DNA from: Stieleria mannarensis
GTDB lineage: Bacteria > Planctomycetota > Planctomycetia > Pirellulales > Pirellulaceae
Length of the DNA stretch: 64,000 nt
Direction of reading: 5' to 3'
Assembly: GCF_014154935.1 (NCBI RefSeq)
Contig: NZ_JACEHH010000018.1
Coordinates: forward strand, 1-64,000
Within the stretch, counting starts at the first letter, position 1; each line of letters starts with the position of its first letter. Below are positions 44,297 to 57,225 of this stretch, one piece after another. The notes beneath the pieces were generated by a model. It was not told the origin of the DNA, searched no databases, and worked only from the letters and a program-made list of their open reading frames with translations. Made by a program: the position numbers and the translations under genes.

Positions 44297-46129
44297 ATGT
44301 CCGACGCCCCCTGTCCCCGCTGTGGCACGCCGATTCCGGCCGATACGGCCGCCCAGGATTCTGATGTTTCTGTTCAATGCCCGCGCTGTTTGCTGCGACC
44401 GCCGTGGGACAAGCCACATCCGGTCGCGATCACGCTCGGTCCGGGCCAGAGCTTCGTTCCGCCGTCGATCGAAGAATTATCCGAGCAAATCAGCGGCTAT
44501 GAAGTCGAAGCATTGATCGGCCAAGGCGGCATGGGCGCGGTCTACTTGGGGCGACAAAAGTCGCTCGATCGCGCCGTGGCAATCAAGATCCTGCCCCCGC
44601 AAATCGCCGAGCGATCCGGTTTTCGCGAGCGGTTTGCCCAAGAAGGCCGCGCGCTGGCCAAATTGAATCATCCCAACATCGTTGCCGTTCATGACTTCGG
44701 CCAAGCCGGCCCCTATGCCATGCTGGTGATGGAGTTGGTCGAGGGGGCCAACCTGCGCGAAGTCCTGGCCCAGGGCAGGCTGTCACCGGCGGAAGCGCTC
44801 GAGATCATCCCGCAACTGTGCGACGCGCTGGCGTATGCCCACGACGAAGGCGTTGTGCATCGTGACATCAAACCGGAGAACTTACTGTTCGACAGCCGTG
44901 GACGATTGAAGATCACCGATTTCGGGCTCGCCAAGCTGGTGGCCAACAAGACGGCCAACGATGAAACGCCGGCGCCCGATCCGACGCAAGGTGTGGTCGG
45001 GACCGTGCATTACATGGCGCCCGAACAACTGGAGAACCCGCGCTCGGTCGATCATCGCGCCGACATCTACGCGCTCGGCGTCGTGTTTTACGAGATGCTG
45101 ACCGGTGAACTACCGATCGGCCGATTCGAACCGCCCAGTCAATTCTTACAGGTCGCAACGTCTGAGCAGATTTCCAAGGTCGCGATCGATGTACGGCTGG
45201 ACGACGTGGTGTTGCGGGCGCTGGAAAAGCATCCCGAAAAACGCTACGCCACGGCTTCGGCGGTGATGCACGATCTTGATGAAATCGAAAACAACCCGCG
45301 CTCGACAGGGTCCGCCGCCGGGTCTCCCGATGAATACCTGCACCGCGTCCGGGCGTCGATTCACCGAGCGGGAAACGTCGCGAGCGAAATTGCATCGACA
45401 TCGATCGAAACCACCGAGACGTGGATATCGCAGGCGCGAGATCGTTGGCTGACCAACCCCCGCGTGGAAGTGCCTGCCTTCATCGCCCTGGGCATCGCGA
45501 TCGTCGGTATGTTGGGCACCTTCATGTGGCTCAGTGAACCGCGTGGTGAACCGATGGCACTGCTTTGGGCAGGGCTGGCGACGTGCTTGGCGATCGTCTT
45601 TGCGAGAGTCTCGCTGGCGCGCGAGTCGGAATCCGAACACCCGCAAACGTATCTCGTCAGCCGGTTCGTCCTCGGCGGGGCATACCTGTTGATCGCCGTG
45701 CCGATCTTGGTCGCTCCGATCATCGCCGCGGTCGCCTTCTGGATCGAAATCTATGACGACCCCCGGGACATCGGCCGGCTGGGCTGGGTCCGCGATTGGA
45801 TCCAAGTGATTTCAACGACGGTCGTCGCGACGGCAGCGTCATGGTTGATCCTGCTGGGCCTGCACGCCGTGTTTCCCAAACTGTTCTCGGTCGTCTTTCG
45901 CCCCTTCGTCACCGCCGCGTCGCATCGCACGGCCATTCTGCTGGCGATCGGACTGGTTTGCCTGATCGGTGCCGGAGTATTCATGCTTCAGCGATTCCCG
46001 TATCTCAGCTACACCCCCGGAATCCCGGTGGAGGAATCGAATTGGGACAAGCTGTCCCCCAGAGATTTCAAAGAAATGCAACGCGAATTGAACGAACGTC
46101 GACTCGTTGAACGCAGCAAGCAACAGTAA
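44297..46129 (+). CDS. Membrane Ser/Thr protein kinase with zinc ribbon
   Basis: A 610-residue Hanks-type kinase. The N-terminus has a zinc-ribbon-like pair (C6-x2-C9 and C28-x2-C31). The kinase domain (about 68-330) has the glycine loop GQGGMGAVYLG, K97 (VAIKIL), the HRD motif with D190 (VVHRDIKPENLL), the DFG motif with D208 and an APE-type site (MAPEQL). After a linker come about four hydrophobic segments (about 400-560) that anchor it to the membrane, with the kinase domain inside. All catalytic residues are present. Together with the upstream ECF sigma gene it forms a signalling pair common in planctomycetes; direct phosphorylation of that sigma factor is inference. Confidence 0.92.
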   Translation: MSDAPCPRCGTPIPADTAAQDSDVSVQCPRCLLRPPWDKPHPVAITLGPGQSFVPPSIEELSEQISGYEVEALIGQGGMGAVYLGRQKSLDRAVAIKILPPQIAERSGFRERFAQEGRALAKLNHPNIVAVHDFGQAGPYAMLVMELVEGANLREVLAQGRLSPAEALEIIPQLCDALAYAHDEGVVHRDIKPENLLFDSRGRLKITDFGLAKLVANKTANDETPAPDPTQGVVGTVHYMAPEQLENPRSVDHRADIYALGVVFYEMLTGELPIGRFEPPSQFLQVATSEQISKVAIDVRLDDVVLRALEKHPEKRYATASAVMHDLDEIENNPRSTGSAAGSPDEYLHRVRASIHRAGNVASEIASTSIETTETWISQARDRWLTNPRVEVPAFIALGIAIVGMLGTFMWLSEPRGEPMALLWAGLATCLAIVFARVSLARESESEHPQTYLVSRFVLGGAYLLIAVPILVAPIIAAVAFWIEIYDDPRDIGRLGWVRDWIQVISTTVVATAASWLILLGLHAVFPKLFSVVFRPFVTAASHRTAILLAIGLVCLIGAGVFMLQRFPYLSYTPGIPVEESNWDKLSPRDFKEMQRELNERRLVERSKQQ

Positions 46130-46242
46130 CGGTTCATCCGTGGTGCCGGAAAACTGACCCCGCAGACGTAGCAACGCTCAGCAGCGCGCGGAATAGACGG
46201 AGAGCGAGATCGCTGGGGCTTGTCGAAACCGTCGATCCGCAA

Positions 46243-46266
46243 TGACAGGCTGGAAGCCTATCCCAC
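46243..46266. repeat. Dispersed palindromic repeat, inverse copy
   Basis: Inverse copy (TGACAGGCTGGAAGCCTATC) of the family at 28690-28775, directly after the 3' end of the ThuA-like gene and before the end of the kinase transcript, between convergent genes. Confidence 0.8.
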
Positions 46267-46268
46267 GA

Positions 46269-47021
46269 CTACCTTCCCGCGGCCCAGACGGTTCCGTTGA
46301 CGATCAGGTTCAGGAAGACGTTGTCCTGGAACGTTTCGTTGGAGTGGCCGTAGGTGGTGCCGAATACGCGGGCCTTGCCGTACTGGTTGGTCCAGATCAC
46401 GGGATGCTCTTTGCCGTCCTTTTCGCTCTTGCTGGTCGCCAGTGCGGTCGCGCTGGGCCACAGTTTTTCGATGATGTACAGCTCGTCGAACTCGATCGTG
46501 TGGCCGTCGGGAAAGGACTTCATGATCGGGTGATCCTTGGCTTTCACGTCGACTTTGTACGAGCTTTTGTGGTCGTGTCGCCGACTGGTCACACCGAGCA
46601 ACTGACGCCAGTCGTCGATTTTGGCGTCGCGATAGGTGTGCATGGCACAGTGGATCACGACCGCGGGCAAGCCATCGAAGTGAGGCCCGGTGATCGTGCG
46701 GATGTACTCGGCGTCGGTCGTCTTGGCGAAACATTCGTTGTGAATGCAGACGTCGAAGTTCTTGGCCCAATCCGTTTCGCCGTAGAAATCGATTTTCGCG
46801 TCGGTGCCCGTGCCGCCTTCATTGACCACCGTCCAGTCGGCTGCCACCCCGGCCTTTTCAAACGCCAACTGCAGTGACTTGGTTTGAAAGTCATAGTCGT
46901 GGCAGCAACCGCTGGTGATCAGCAGGATGTTGAGCGGTTTGGAATCGGCCGCCGAAACGGTCGCCGCGGCGATCCAGAGAAGGAGCAGGGAGCAGAAAGA
47001 GAGCAGGAGGTTGCGTCGCAT
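46269..47021 (-). CDS. Secreted ThuA-like domain protein
   Basis: A 250-residue exported protein. The signal peptide covers about 1-24 (FCSLLLLWIAAATVSAADS). The mature protein is almost one ThuA/glutamine-amidotransferase-like domain: LNILLITSGCCHDYDFQTKS, GLPAVVIHCAMHTYRD, HDHKSSYKVDVKAKDHPIM and ARVFGTTYGHSNETFQD. This pattern, with the GCCHDYD and HCAMHTYR boxes, is the usual one in planctomycete ThuA proteins, often found near sugar oxidoreductases. No such partner lies here. It appears to be monocistronic. Substrate unknown. Confidence 0.82.
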   Translation of the reverse strand: MRRNLLLSFCSLLLLWIAAATVSAADSKPLNILLITSGCCHDYDFQTKSLQLAFEKAGVAADWTVVNEGGTGTDAKIDFYGETDWAKNFDVCIHNECFAKTTDAEYIRTITGPHFDGLPAVVIHCAMHTYRDAKIDDWRQLLGVTSRRHDHKSSYKVDVKAKDHPIMKSFPDGHTIEFDELYIIEKLWPSATALATSKSEKDGKEHPVIWTNQYGKARVFGTTYGHSNETFQDNVFLNLIVNGTVWAAGR

Positions 47022-47100
47022 CGGGGTGTCGGGAGGGAAAGAGAGGCTTCTGGGGGATAGGGACCAAGTGAAGCGGTCGATTCATCGCTGGATCGAATCG

Positions 47101-47165
47101 ACCCTCCCCTCGCTGCGCTCGACCCTCCCTTCCAGGGAGGGTTCATGCTTAACTTAACGCCGATG
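47101..47165. repeat. Dispersed hairpin repeat
   Basis: ACCCTCCCCTCGCTGCGCTC then a CCTCCCTTCCAGGGAGG hairpin and CTTAACTTAACGCCGATG. The first part is the reverse complement of about 57714-57754 and the last part resembles 57851-57869. Confidence 0.65.
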
Positions 47166-47245
47166 GGAAAGAGAGGCCTCCGGGCTGGTTGCCGAAGGAA
47201 ACTGCGCGACGGCCCGGAAGGGCCATCGTACCTACAGGCACGATC

Positions 47246-47268
47246 GACAGGCTGGAAGCCTATCCCAC
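47246..47268. repeat. Dispersed palindromic repeat, inverse copy
   Basis: GACAGGCTGGAAGCCTATCC, inverse copy of the 28690-28775 family, lying 7 bases beyond the end of the DUF4912 gene. Confidence 0.8.
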
Positions 47269-47275
47269 GGGGATG

Positions 47276-48640
47276 CTACATGTTGTCTTTGACGTCGACC
47301 GCTTCCATGACCTTGGTGTTGCGTTCGACGGCGATCACGGTGGTTCGCTGCCGCATGCCGTCACGGCTTTCGGCGGTCACCGGCAACACTTGACGCTTGT
47401 CGGGCAGTTTCATCCGGACGGTGAACGTTCCGTCGGACTGCAGTTTGACCGGACGACCGCCCAGCGACACCGAGGATCCTGATGCGGTGCGGCCGAACAC
47501 GATCAGTTCCGCGTCGACTTCGAAGGGCAACTTGCTTTGACGCAGCAACGTCGGATCGGCCGTCAACTGGCCTTGCGAGCCGCGTGTCGGCATCGAGCGA
47601 TGCAGCCGCTCTTCGAAGATCTCCTTCAAGTCGCCGGCGTCGGTATCATAGCCACCGCTGAGGGAATAGATCCGTTCGTAATCGTCGGCGATGTCGTGCC
47701 AGTGTTCGTCGAGTCGTTCGCACTCGCCGGGACTGGGCGTTTCGACGATGTTGCTGCGGCAGATCGGGTGGAAGTGATCATCGGAGGTGATGTAGCCGAT
47801 GGCCACGCGGAATCGCGTCGGGGGTTCTTGGACATCGATGTACCAGGTATCGACGCCGCCGTGGATCGGGATGTCGCGTTGCACGGTCTCGGCGATGTTG
47901 TTGGCCACGTCTTCGACTTCCATCACCCGCAAGACGGGCTTGGCGGTGTGCCAGCGTTCGGCCAGCGACGACTCCGCTCGGGCGACGCTGGCCCGAGTGA
48001 TCTCCCACGTCGCTTGCAGCCAATACGAATCGCGGACCATCAACACGATGCGATCGCGGTGCGGCTCGCCGGCACGCGTCCGTTGGGGGCCGTTCTGGAC
48101 GGCCGATCCGCCGACCAGGGTGCCGGTGGACAGGTCGCGATGCTTTTCCGCCTGCTCCTTTTGCCGACGCAATTGGGCCCGGATGCGGGCGGTTTTTGCC
48201 GAAACTTTCGGGGCCCGCATCTCTGGCAACGGGCGGTCGTTTAAGGAAACATTGCGACGCGACCGAGATTTGACGTTCCGCGAGGTCTTGGAGGCGGTCG
48301 AGCGCGAGGACGACATCGATTTGACCGTCGACGCACCGCTGTCGGCCGCTTTTTCGGTTCTGGATTTGGAGGCGTTCACCCGACTGCTAGATGAACCCGA
48401 TGACCGGCGTGTCTTCGTCGCGGCCCCCGATTCGGACTTGCCCGACGTCCGGCCGCGATTGGTTTTGGACGCCGAACCGGAGGAAGACTTCGATTTTCGC
48501 CGCAATCGACGCTGGGTCTTGCTGATCGCGTCGACCAACTCGTCTTTCCGCATGCCATGCCAGCCGGCGATGCCGTAGTTTTTGGCCAGAGAGGCGAGTT
48601 CACGCCGCGTCTGTGACTTGAGATCTGCCGTTTTGATCAA
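47276..48640 (-). CDS. DUF4912 protein with SAP/Rho-N-like domain
   Basis: A 454-residue product. A TTG at 48640 with GGAG 8 bases upstream is the likely start; the frame is open to 48949 but the upstream part does not read like protein. The N-terminus (LKSQTRRELASLAKNYGIAG, then WHGMRKDELVDAI) is a SAP or Rho N-terminal nucleic-acid-binding helix pair. A long Ser/Lys/Arg-rich disordered region follows (about 40-160). Then comes the DUF4912 core (RIVLMVRDSYWLQATWEI, RFRVAIGYITSDDHFHPICRSN), and finally an acidic-to-basic tail. Function unknown; nucleic acid contact is suggested by the N-terminus. Confidence 0.75.
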   Translation of the reverse strand: MIKTADLKSQTRRELASLAKNYGIAGWHGMRKDELVDAISKTQRRLRRKSKSSSGSASKTNRGRTSGKSESGAATKTRRSSGSSSSRVNASKSRTEKAADSGASTVKSMSSSRSTASKTSRNVKSRSRRNVSLNDRPLPEMRAPKVSAKTARIRAQLRRQKEQAEKHRDLSTGTLVGGSAVQNGPQRTRAGEPHRDRIVLMVRDSYWLQATWEITRASVARAESSLAERWHTAKPVLRVMEVEDVANNIAETVQRDIPIHGGVDTWYIDVQEPPTRFRVAIGYITSDDHFHPICRSNIVETPSPGECERLDEHWHDIADDYERIYSLSGGYDTDAGDLKEIFEERLHRSMPTRGSQGQLTADPTLLRQSKLPFEVDAELIVFGRTASGSSVSLGGRPVKLQSDGTFTVRMKLPDKRQVLPVTAESRDGMRQRTTVIAVERNTKVMEAVDVKDNM

Positions 48641-49307
48641 AGTACTGTCTCCAGATGTGCTAGTCGTGCTGGCCAGCCACTTGCGAAATCGTTCAAAGTC
48701 ACAAGTTGAGTCGGCGTTATTGTGATGACGCGTGTCGCTCCCGCGGCTATGAGCCAAGTGCCCATCGCCCGGTGAGGAACCAGTGGACAGGCCGAATTTT
48801 GGGCAAACCGGCTCGTCCGCGTCTTGGTGGTTGGTTTGTCGCTCATCTGAATTCCAGAAACCGGTGCAGCTATCCCCATAGAGTGGGGTTTTGGCGGGGT
48901 CACCTTGCCGCTCAGGAACCTTTAACGGAGCAATCAACACCGCAGTCATTATGCCAAGGCTTGGGAAAAGTTAAAGAGTCGTCTGGGCGGATTGCACGGC
49001 TTGAACCGAGATTTGGGCTGAAACCGCCGTAAAGACCGGGAAAAGCTCCCCAATTTTTCTGCGGATTACCGTCACCAAACTAGACGCCGGGTCTATTTCG
49101 CGGCCTTCTGACACCTTTTCCCCAGGCCGCTCTCGTGCCTGTGGGTGCGGCTATCGGTCGCCCCTCCTATCCGTGGCGTGGTTGTCGATCAGACTGTGCC
49201 CGCGTTTTGTGGTGAAGCTGAGTTCACCTCCCCCGAACAAGTCGCAACCGAGCGGCCTGCAGGAGCGGAGCGATCGAACCTGGAAACGAACTGAACAAAG
49301 GTGCACA
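48641..49307. other. Divergent region upstream of the atp operon
   Basis: A 667-base region between divergent genes, with no supported gene. It must hold promoters for the DUF4912 gene and for the ATP synthase operon. A run of A-rich and T-rich bases near 48955-49070 is the most promoter-like part, but no elements could be assigned with confidence. Confidence 0.4.
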
Positions 49308-49703
49308 ATGCCGCAGCAGGATCGATCGCCAGGTCGGCCGGAGCCGCGGCGCGAGCCGAACGGCCGAGTGCCCCGCACCGCGAGGGGGGCGGCACCGGTC
49401 TGGATTCGCCTGGCCGGCGCCGGACTAGAGCTCGCCTTCATCACGATCGTGTTCGGTGCCATCGGCGCAGCGATCGACCGTCAGATGCAAGCGGCCCGCC
49501 CGGTCTGCTCCGCTATCGGCGGCTTGCTCGGCTTTACCTTTGGCATGATCCGGTTCATTCGCTTGGCGACGTCTGTCTCGAACCTGCAGCGTCAGATCGA
49601 GGCGTCCGAGCCCGCCGGCCGATCGCCCGCCGGAGCCCAGGGATGGTCGCCGGACGACGACGATGGTGCTGTCGACAGCGGCGCCGCCGACGAAACGCCT
49701 TGA
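49308..49703 (+). CDS. atpI: AtpI/AtpZ-like small membrane protein
   Basis: A 131-residue product from the ATG at 49308, first gene of the ATP synthase operon. An Arg-rich cytoplasmic start (QQDRSPGRPEPRREPNGRVPR) leads to two membrane helices, about 38-57 (LELAFITIVFGAIGAAIDRQ) and 65-83 (SAIGGLLGFTFGMIRFI), then an acidic tail. Position and topology fit AtpI/AtpZ proteins that help assemble the c-ring or carry magnesium. Sequence similarity is low, so the name rests on context. Confidence 0.65.
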   Translation: MPQQDRSPGRPEPRREPNGRVPRTARGAAPVWIRLAGAGLELAFITIVFGAIGAAIDRQMQAARPVCSAIGGLLGFTFGMIRFIRLATSVSNLQRQIEASEPAGRSPAGAQGWSPDDDDGAVDSGAADETP

Positions 49704-49783
49704 CGATTCACAGCTCCTCGCACAAACCCTTTCGCTCGAACTTCCCTTTCGTCTGAATTTCGTTGATCGCCCTCCATTTCCCA

Positions 49784-50287
49784 ATGCGAAACGGCCGACC
49801 CTATCTGTGCTGCCTCGTCGCGATTTCGGTCGCGTGGGCAATCGGGATGCTCGCGTGCTGGTCCTTGGCCCACAGCGGCGTGCTTTCAGTCGACGCGCGA
49901 CTGCTGTTGGCAGTCGGTATCGGCAGCGGGGCCGTGGCGGTTGCCGGCGGATTGCCGGGGCTTGCGACGGAGATGCTGCCCGGTGGCGATCACTCGCCGG
50001 CGCGGATCACGATCGGTTTTTCCGCCGGAGCCATAATTCGTCTGCTTGGCACTGTTGCACTTGTCGGTCTGTGTAGTTATCACTTGCCCGCCGCCAAGAA
50101 GGAAATCGCGGGAATGATTCTCGCGTGGTACGTCTACCTGACCTCCACCGACGTGGTCGTGTTGGCGATGCTGTTGCCTCGCCATGACCTTTGCGTCGCC
50201 AAGCCAGTTTGCCTTGCCGAGCCTGTTCGCCTGACCAAGCCTGTTCGCCTGGCCAAGCCGGGGCGGCCACCCCAAGAAGCTAAATAG
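49784..50287 (+). CDS. Membrane protein of ATP synthase operon
   Basis: A 167-residue protein between the AtpI-like gene and atpB. It has four hydrophobic segments (about 8-27, 38-58, 72-95, 107-128). The C-terminus is a short tandem repeat of six residues (pattern Ala/Thr-Lys/Glu-Pro-Val-Arg/Cys-Leu, three copies and a partial), encoded by 18-bp repeats at 50198-50266. It may correspond to the second small gene often seen before atpB (ATP synthase subunit I type). The ATG at 49784 is preferred to a TTG at 49763. Function unknown. Confidence 0.6.
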   Translation: MRNGRPYLCCLVAISVAWAIGMLACWSLAHSGVLSVDARLLLAVGIGSGAVAVAGGLPGLATEMLPGGDHSPARITIGFSAGAIIRLLGTVALVGLCSYHLPAAKKEIAGMILAWYVYLTSTDVVVLAMLLPRHDLCVAKPVCLAEPVRLTKPVRLAKPGRPPQEAK

Positions 50288-50303
50288 CCAAGCATTCAAA
50301 TCA

Positions 50304-51347
50304 ATGAATCTGTTATTCGCATCTGCTGATGATCCGCTCTCGCACGTCGTGCCCCACGCGTTGCACCACGAGCCGTTGTTTACGGTCAACGTGGGTGGGC
50401 CCGAGACGAACATCCCGGCGTTGTTCATCAAGGACGGCCAGTACAGTTTCTATATCACCAACCACCTGATGATGACGGCCGTGACGGCGATCGCGGTGGT
50501 CTTGGTGTTCTGCTACGTCGCGGCGAAGATCCGCGTCAAGGGTGAGGGCCTGCAGGCCTACCAGACCAAAGGCCGGTTGGCTCAGTTGTTCGAGACCGTT
50601 TGCTGGTTCATCCGAGACGAGGTGGCGCGTCCGAACTTGCACGAGCTGACCGACAAATACATTCCGTACATCTGGACGGTATTCTTTTTTATCCTGTTCT
50701 CCAACGTGTTGGGTTTGATTCCGTTCGGCAGCGGCCTGCACATGGCCGGTCTGGTCTGGAGCGACCACGCCAGCGAGTACGGGCATTTCGGAGGCACCGC
50801 GACGGGCAACCTGTCGCTCAACGCGATGCTGGCGATTTGCAGCTTTATCGCGATCTTGTTCATCGGGATTCGTGAGACGGGTGCCAAAGCATTCTTCTCT
50901 CACTTCAACCCGATCGGCTGGGACGGCCCCAAGGCGATGTCCTTCGGGATCGGATTGCCGCTGTACGTTTTGGAATGGCTGGGATTGCTGATCAAGTGCG
51001 TCGTGCTTGCGATGCGGCTTTTCGGCACGATGATGGCGGGCCACTTGGTGGTCGCGGCGATCGTCGGGCTGGTGTTCACCGCCGCGTCGGTGTCGCACTT
51101 GCTGGGCTATGGCGTCGGCATCGCGGTCGTCCTGGGCTGCGTCGTGCTGACGCTGTTGGAGCTGTTTATCTGCATGCTCCAGGCGTTCATTTTTACCTTT
51201 CTGACCGTACTGTTCATTTCGACCGTTGCGGCACACCATGGCGATCATGGCCATGAAGACGAGCACGATCCGTTGAGCGACGAGTCTCAAATGGATCTGG
51301 ATAAGTTGATTGAACCGACTCGCTTGGCCGGCCTGGCCGACGCGTGA
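50304..51347 (+). CDS. atpB: ATP synthase F0 subunit a
   Basis: Subunit a (347 residues) forms the proton half-channels beside the c-ring. About five to six membrane helices are visible. The essential arginine is R238 in VLAMRLFGTMMAGH. There is a long N-terminal region (about 50 residues) and a His/Asp-rich C-terminus (HHGDHGHEDEHDP) facing away from the channel. The gene starts 16 bases after the preceding stop and leads the standard B-E-F-H-A-G-D-C order. Confidence 0.95.
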   Translation: MNLLFASADDPLSHVVPHALHHEPLFTVNVGGPETNIPALFIKDGQYSFYITNHLMMTAVTAIAVVLVFCYVAAKIRVKGEGLQAYQTKGRLAQLFETVCWFIRDEVARPNLHELTDKYIPYIWTVFFFILFSNVLGLIPFGSGLHMAGLVWSDHASEYGHFGGTATGNLSLNAMLAICSFIAILFIGIRETGAKAFFSHFNPIGWDGPKAMSFGIGLPLYVLEWLGLLIKCVVLAMRLFGTMMAGHLVVAAIVGLVFTAASVSHLLGYGVGIAVVLGCVVLTLLELFICMLQAFIFTFLTVLFISTVAAHHGDHGHEDEHDPLSDESQMDLDKLIEPTRLAGLADA

Positions 51348-51457
51348 CGGACCTGCGGAACCTTTGATTTACTAACCCTTTGACCTTTCCCCTTTTTTGT
51401 GCGTCCGTTCCTTTGCGAGAAGTCGGGCGACGAGAGAATTCTAGGAGCGAACCTGAG

Positions 51458-51703
51458 ATGTTTGAATTCGCAATGATGCTGGCTCAAGAGGCTGCAGAAT
51501 TTGGCAAGATGGGTGTCGGTATCGGCATCGGCCTCGTGATTTTGGGTGCCGGCTGGGGCATCGGCCGCATCGGTGGCGGTGCGGTGGAAGCGATCGCTCG
51601 TCAACCCGAAGCGAGCGGGACGATCAGCACGCAGATGCTGATTTCGGCCGCACTGATCGAAGGTGTGACCGTGATCGCGTTGATCCTGATGTACCTGCTG
51701 TAG
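51458..51703 (+). CDS. atpE: ATP synthase F0 subunit c
   Basis: Subunit c (81 residues from the ATG at 51458, with AGGAG 10 bases upstream) forms the rotating ring. Two helices: about 17-40 (GVGIGIGLVILGAGWGIG) and 58-80. The loop is GGGAVEAIARQPEA and the ion site is E68 (SAALIEGV). The sodium signature (a Gln in helix 1 and Glu-Ser in helix 2) is absent, so the ring should carry protons. It lies 110 bases after atpB. Confidence 0.96.
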   Translation: MFEFAMMLAQEAAEFGKMGVGIGIGLVILGAGWGIGRIGGGAVEAIARQPEASGTISTQMLISAALIEGVTVIALILMYLL

Positions 51704-51819
51704 TTCCCAGGAACTGTAACTAGAGAGATCGGCCGCGTGCTCGGTCGGTCGCCTCGCTTTCGCGGCAGTGAAGCCGAGGCGGCACTCCGGTTTGCGGTTG
51801 CCCACCCTTAGGTGATTTG

Positions 51820-52473
51820 ATGTCGTATTTGCGTTTTGCCGCCATGGCGCTCGCCGTCTCCTTCGTTGCGGTCGGCCCGCCCGTGGCGTTTTCGCCCCTG
51901 TCGGTCCAAGCTGCGGAGTCCACCGAAGGCGACGCACATGATGACGGTGCACATGATGACGGTGCCCACGAAGCACTGCCGCCGATCCTGTCGTTCGACC
52001 CCGGTGCAGCGGTCATCAACCTGGCGATCTTCCTGGTCACCTTCGGGGTGCTGGCGAAGTTCGTTTGGCCGGTGATCCTGGGTGGTTTGAAGGCTCGCGA
52101 GGAAAAGATCGCCGGCGATCTCCAATCGGCCCAGGCGTCCAGCCTGAAGGCCGAAGCCACACTTGCCGAGTACCAGAAAAAGGTGCAGGAAGTGGCCGGC
52201 GAGGCCCAGGCCATCTTGGCCGAAGCCCGACGTGACGCCCAAGCGACCGCCACCAAGATCGTCGACGAGGCCAAAGCCGACGCCCAGCGTCAAAGCGAAC
52301 GGGCGCTTGCCGACATCGAAACCGCCAAGAAGGTCGCCCTGGCTGAAATCGCCGGCCAAACCTCCTCCCTGGCAATGGGTGTTGCCAAGCAGGTCGTCGG
52401 CCGCGAACTCAAGGCCGAGGACCATGCCGAGCTGATCAAACGGGCGCTCGAAGAGGTCCCGAGCAAGAACTGA
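51820..52473 (+). CDS. atpF: ATP synthase F0 subunit b, with signal-like N-terminus
   Basis: Subunit b (217 residues from the ATG at 51820; a TTG lies one codon upstream) forms the peripheral stalk. Unusually it begins with a signal-peptide-like segment (about 1-32, ending SVQAAES) and a short His/Asp repeat (HDDGAHDDGAH) before the true membrane helix (about 64-84, VINLAIFLVTFGVLAKFVW). The rest is a long Ala/Lys/Glu coiled coil (about 90-200) that should reach the F1 head. The stalk part is normal. Confidence 0.92.
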   Translation: MSYLRFAAMALAVSFVAVGPPVAFSPLSVQAAESTEGDAHDDGAHDDGAHEALPPILSFDPGAAVINLAIFLVTFGVLAKFVWPVILGGLKAREEKIAGDLQSAQASSLKAEATLAEYQKKVQEVAGEAQAILAEARRDAQATATKIVDEAKADAQRQSERALADIETAKKVALAEIAGQTSSLAMGVAKQVVGRELKAEDHAELIKRALEEVPSKN

Positions 52474-52545
52474 CCCAGTGGCACGTTTTGGTCCGCCACG
52501 GCAACCGGCCGCGGCGGGGAAGACGAAACACCTTTGGAATCATCG

Positions 52546-53172
52546 ATGGAAACTCCCGACGAAGTAAAACACGAAACGGTGATGGACACCGGGGCCGAGC
52601 AGCTGGGCAAGACCTACGCCCAGGCATTGCTGGGGGCTGCCCAGCAGGCGGGCCGGACCGAAGTCATTGTCGATCAACTGAACCAGCTGGTCGATCAGTA
52701 CCTTCGCAAGAGCCCGCCGCTTGCCGCCGCCTTTGCTTCGCCACGCATCGATCTGCATGAAAAACAACGCGTCATCGACAAAGTCTTCGGGGGCGATTTC
52801 GATCCGCTGCTGTTGACGTTCTTGAAGGTGATGGCATCGCGTGGCCGACTCGGGCACGTCGCGGCGGTTCGTGACGGGGTGTTGGAACTGTATGACACCA
52901 TGACCAACCAAGTGCTGGCCAAGGTCAGCACGGCCGTCCCGCTGGATGATGGATTGCGGGCCTCGATCACGGAAAAACTGGGGGCCGCAACAGGAAAGAA
53001 AGTTCGACTTCAAGAAGTCGTCGACGCCGACTTGATCGGCGGCATGGTGATCCGAATCGGAGACACGGTTTTCGACAACTCCGTCGCCAACCGCCTCAAT
53101 GGCATCGCCAAACGAGCCAGTGAAGGATTTTCCGCCAAGATCGCTGAGAAATTTGATCAATTGACTCAATAA
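52546..53172 (+). CDS. atpH: ATP synthase F1 subunit delta
   Basis: Subunit delta (208 residues from the ATG at 52546; a TTG at 52534 is less likely) joins the peripheral stalk to the alpha subunits. The family pattern is seen: helical N-terminal domain (KTYAQALLGAAQQAGRTEVI) and a C-terminal part with VVDADLIGGMVIRIGDTVFD, NSVANRLNGIAKR. The gene lies 72 bases after atpF and 88 before atpA. Confidence 0.94.
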   Translation: METPDEVKHETVMDTGAEQLGKTYAQALLGAAQQAGRTEVIVDQLNQLVDQYLRKSPPLAAAFASPRIDLHEKQRVIDKVFGGDFDPLLLTFLKVMASRGRLGHVAAVRDGVLELYDTMTNQVLAKVSTAVPLDDGLRASITEKLGAATGKKVRLQEVVDADLIGGMVIRIGDTVFDNSVANRLNGIAKRASEGFSAKIAEKFDQLTQ

Positions 53173-53260
53173 CCACCGGAAACTCCCGCTGCCCCAACAC
53201 CGCAGCCGTTTCCGCTAACGCCCCTATCAACACCAAAAAACTCTGACGCATTAGATTGCC

Positions 53261-54775
<1,515 letters not shown>

Positions 54776-54815
54776 TCCCATTCACTTGAAGCATTCCGTC
54801 ATCGTTTAACGATTC

Positions 54816-57222
<2,407 letters not shown>

Positions 57223-57225
57223 GCC

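Noticed and set aside
48641..48949. 103-codon upstream extension of the DUF4912 gene
   Set aside because: The peptide (rich in His, Asp, Ser and Cys) has no domain character, and a TTG with GGAG at the right distance lies at 48640.
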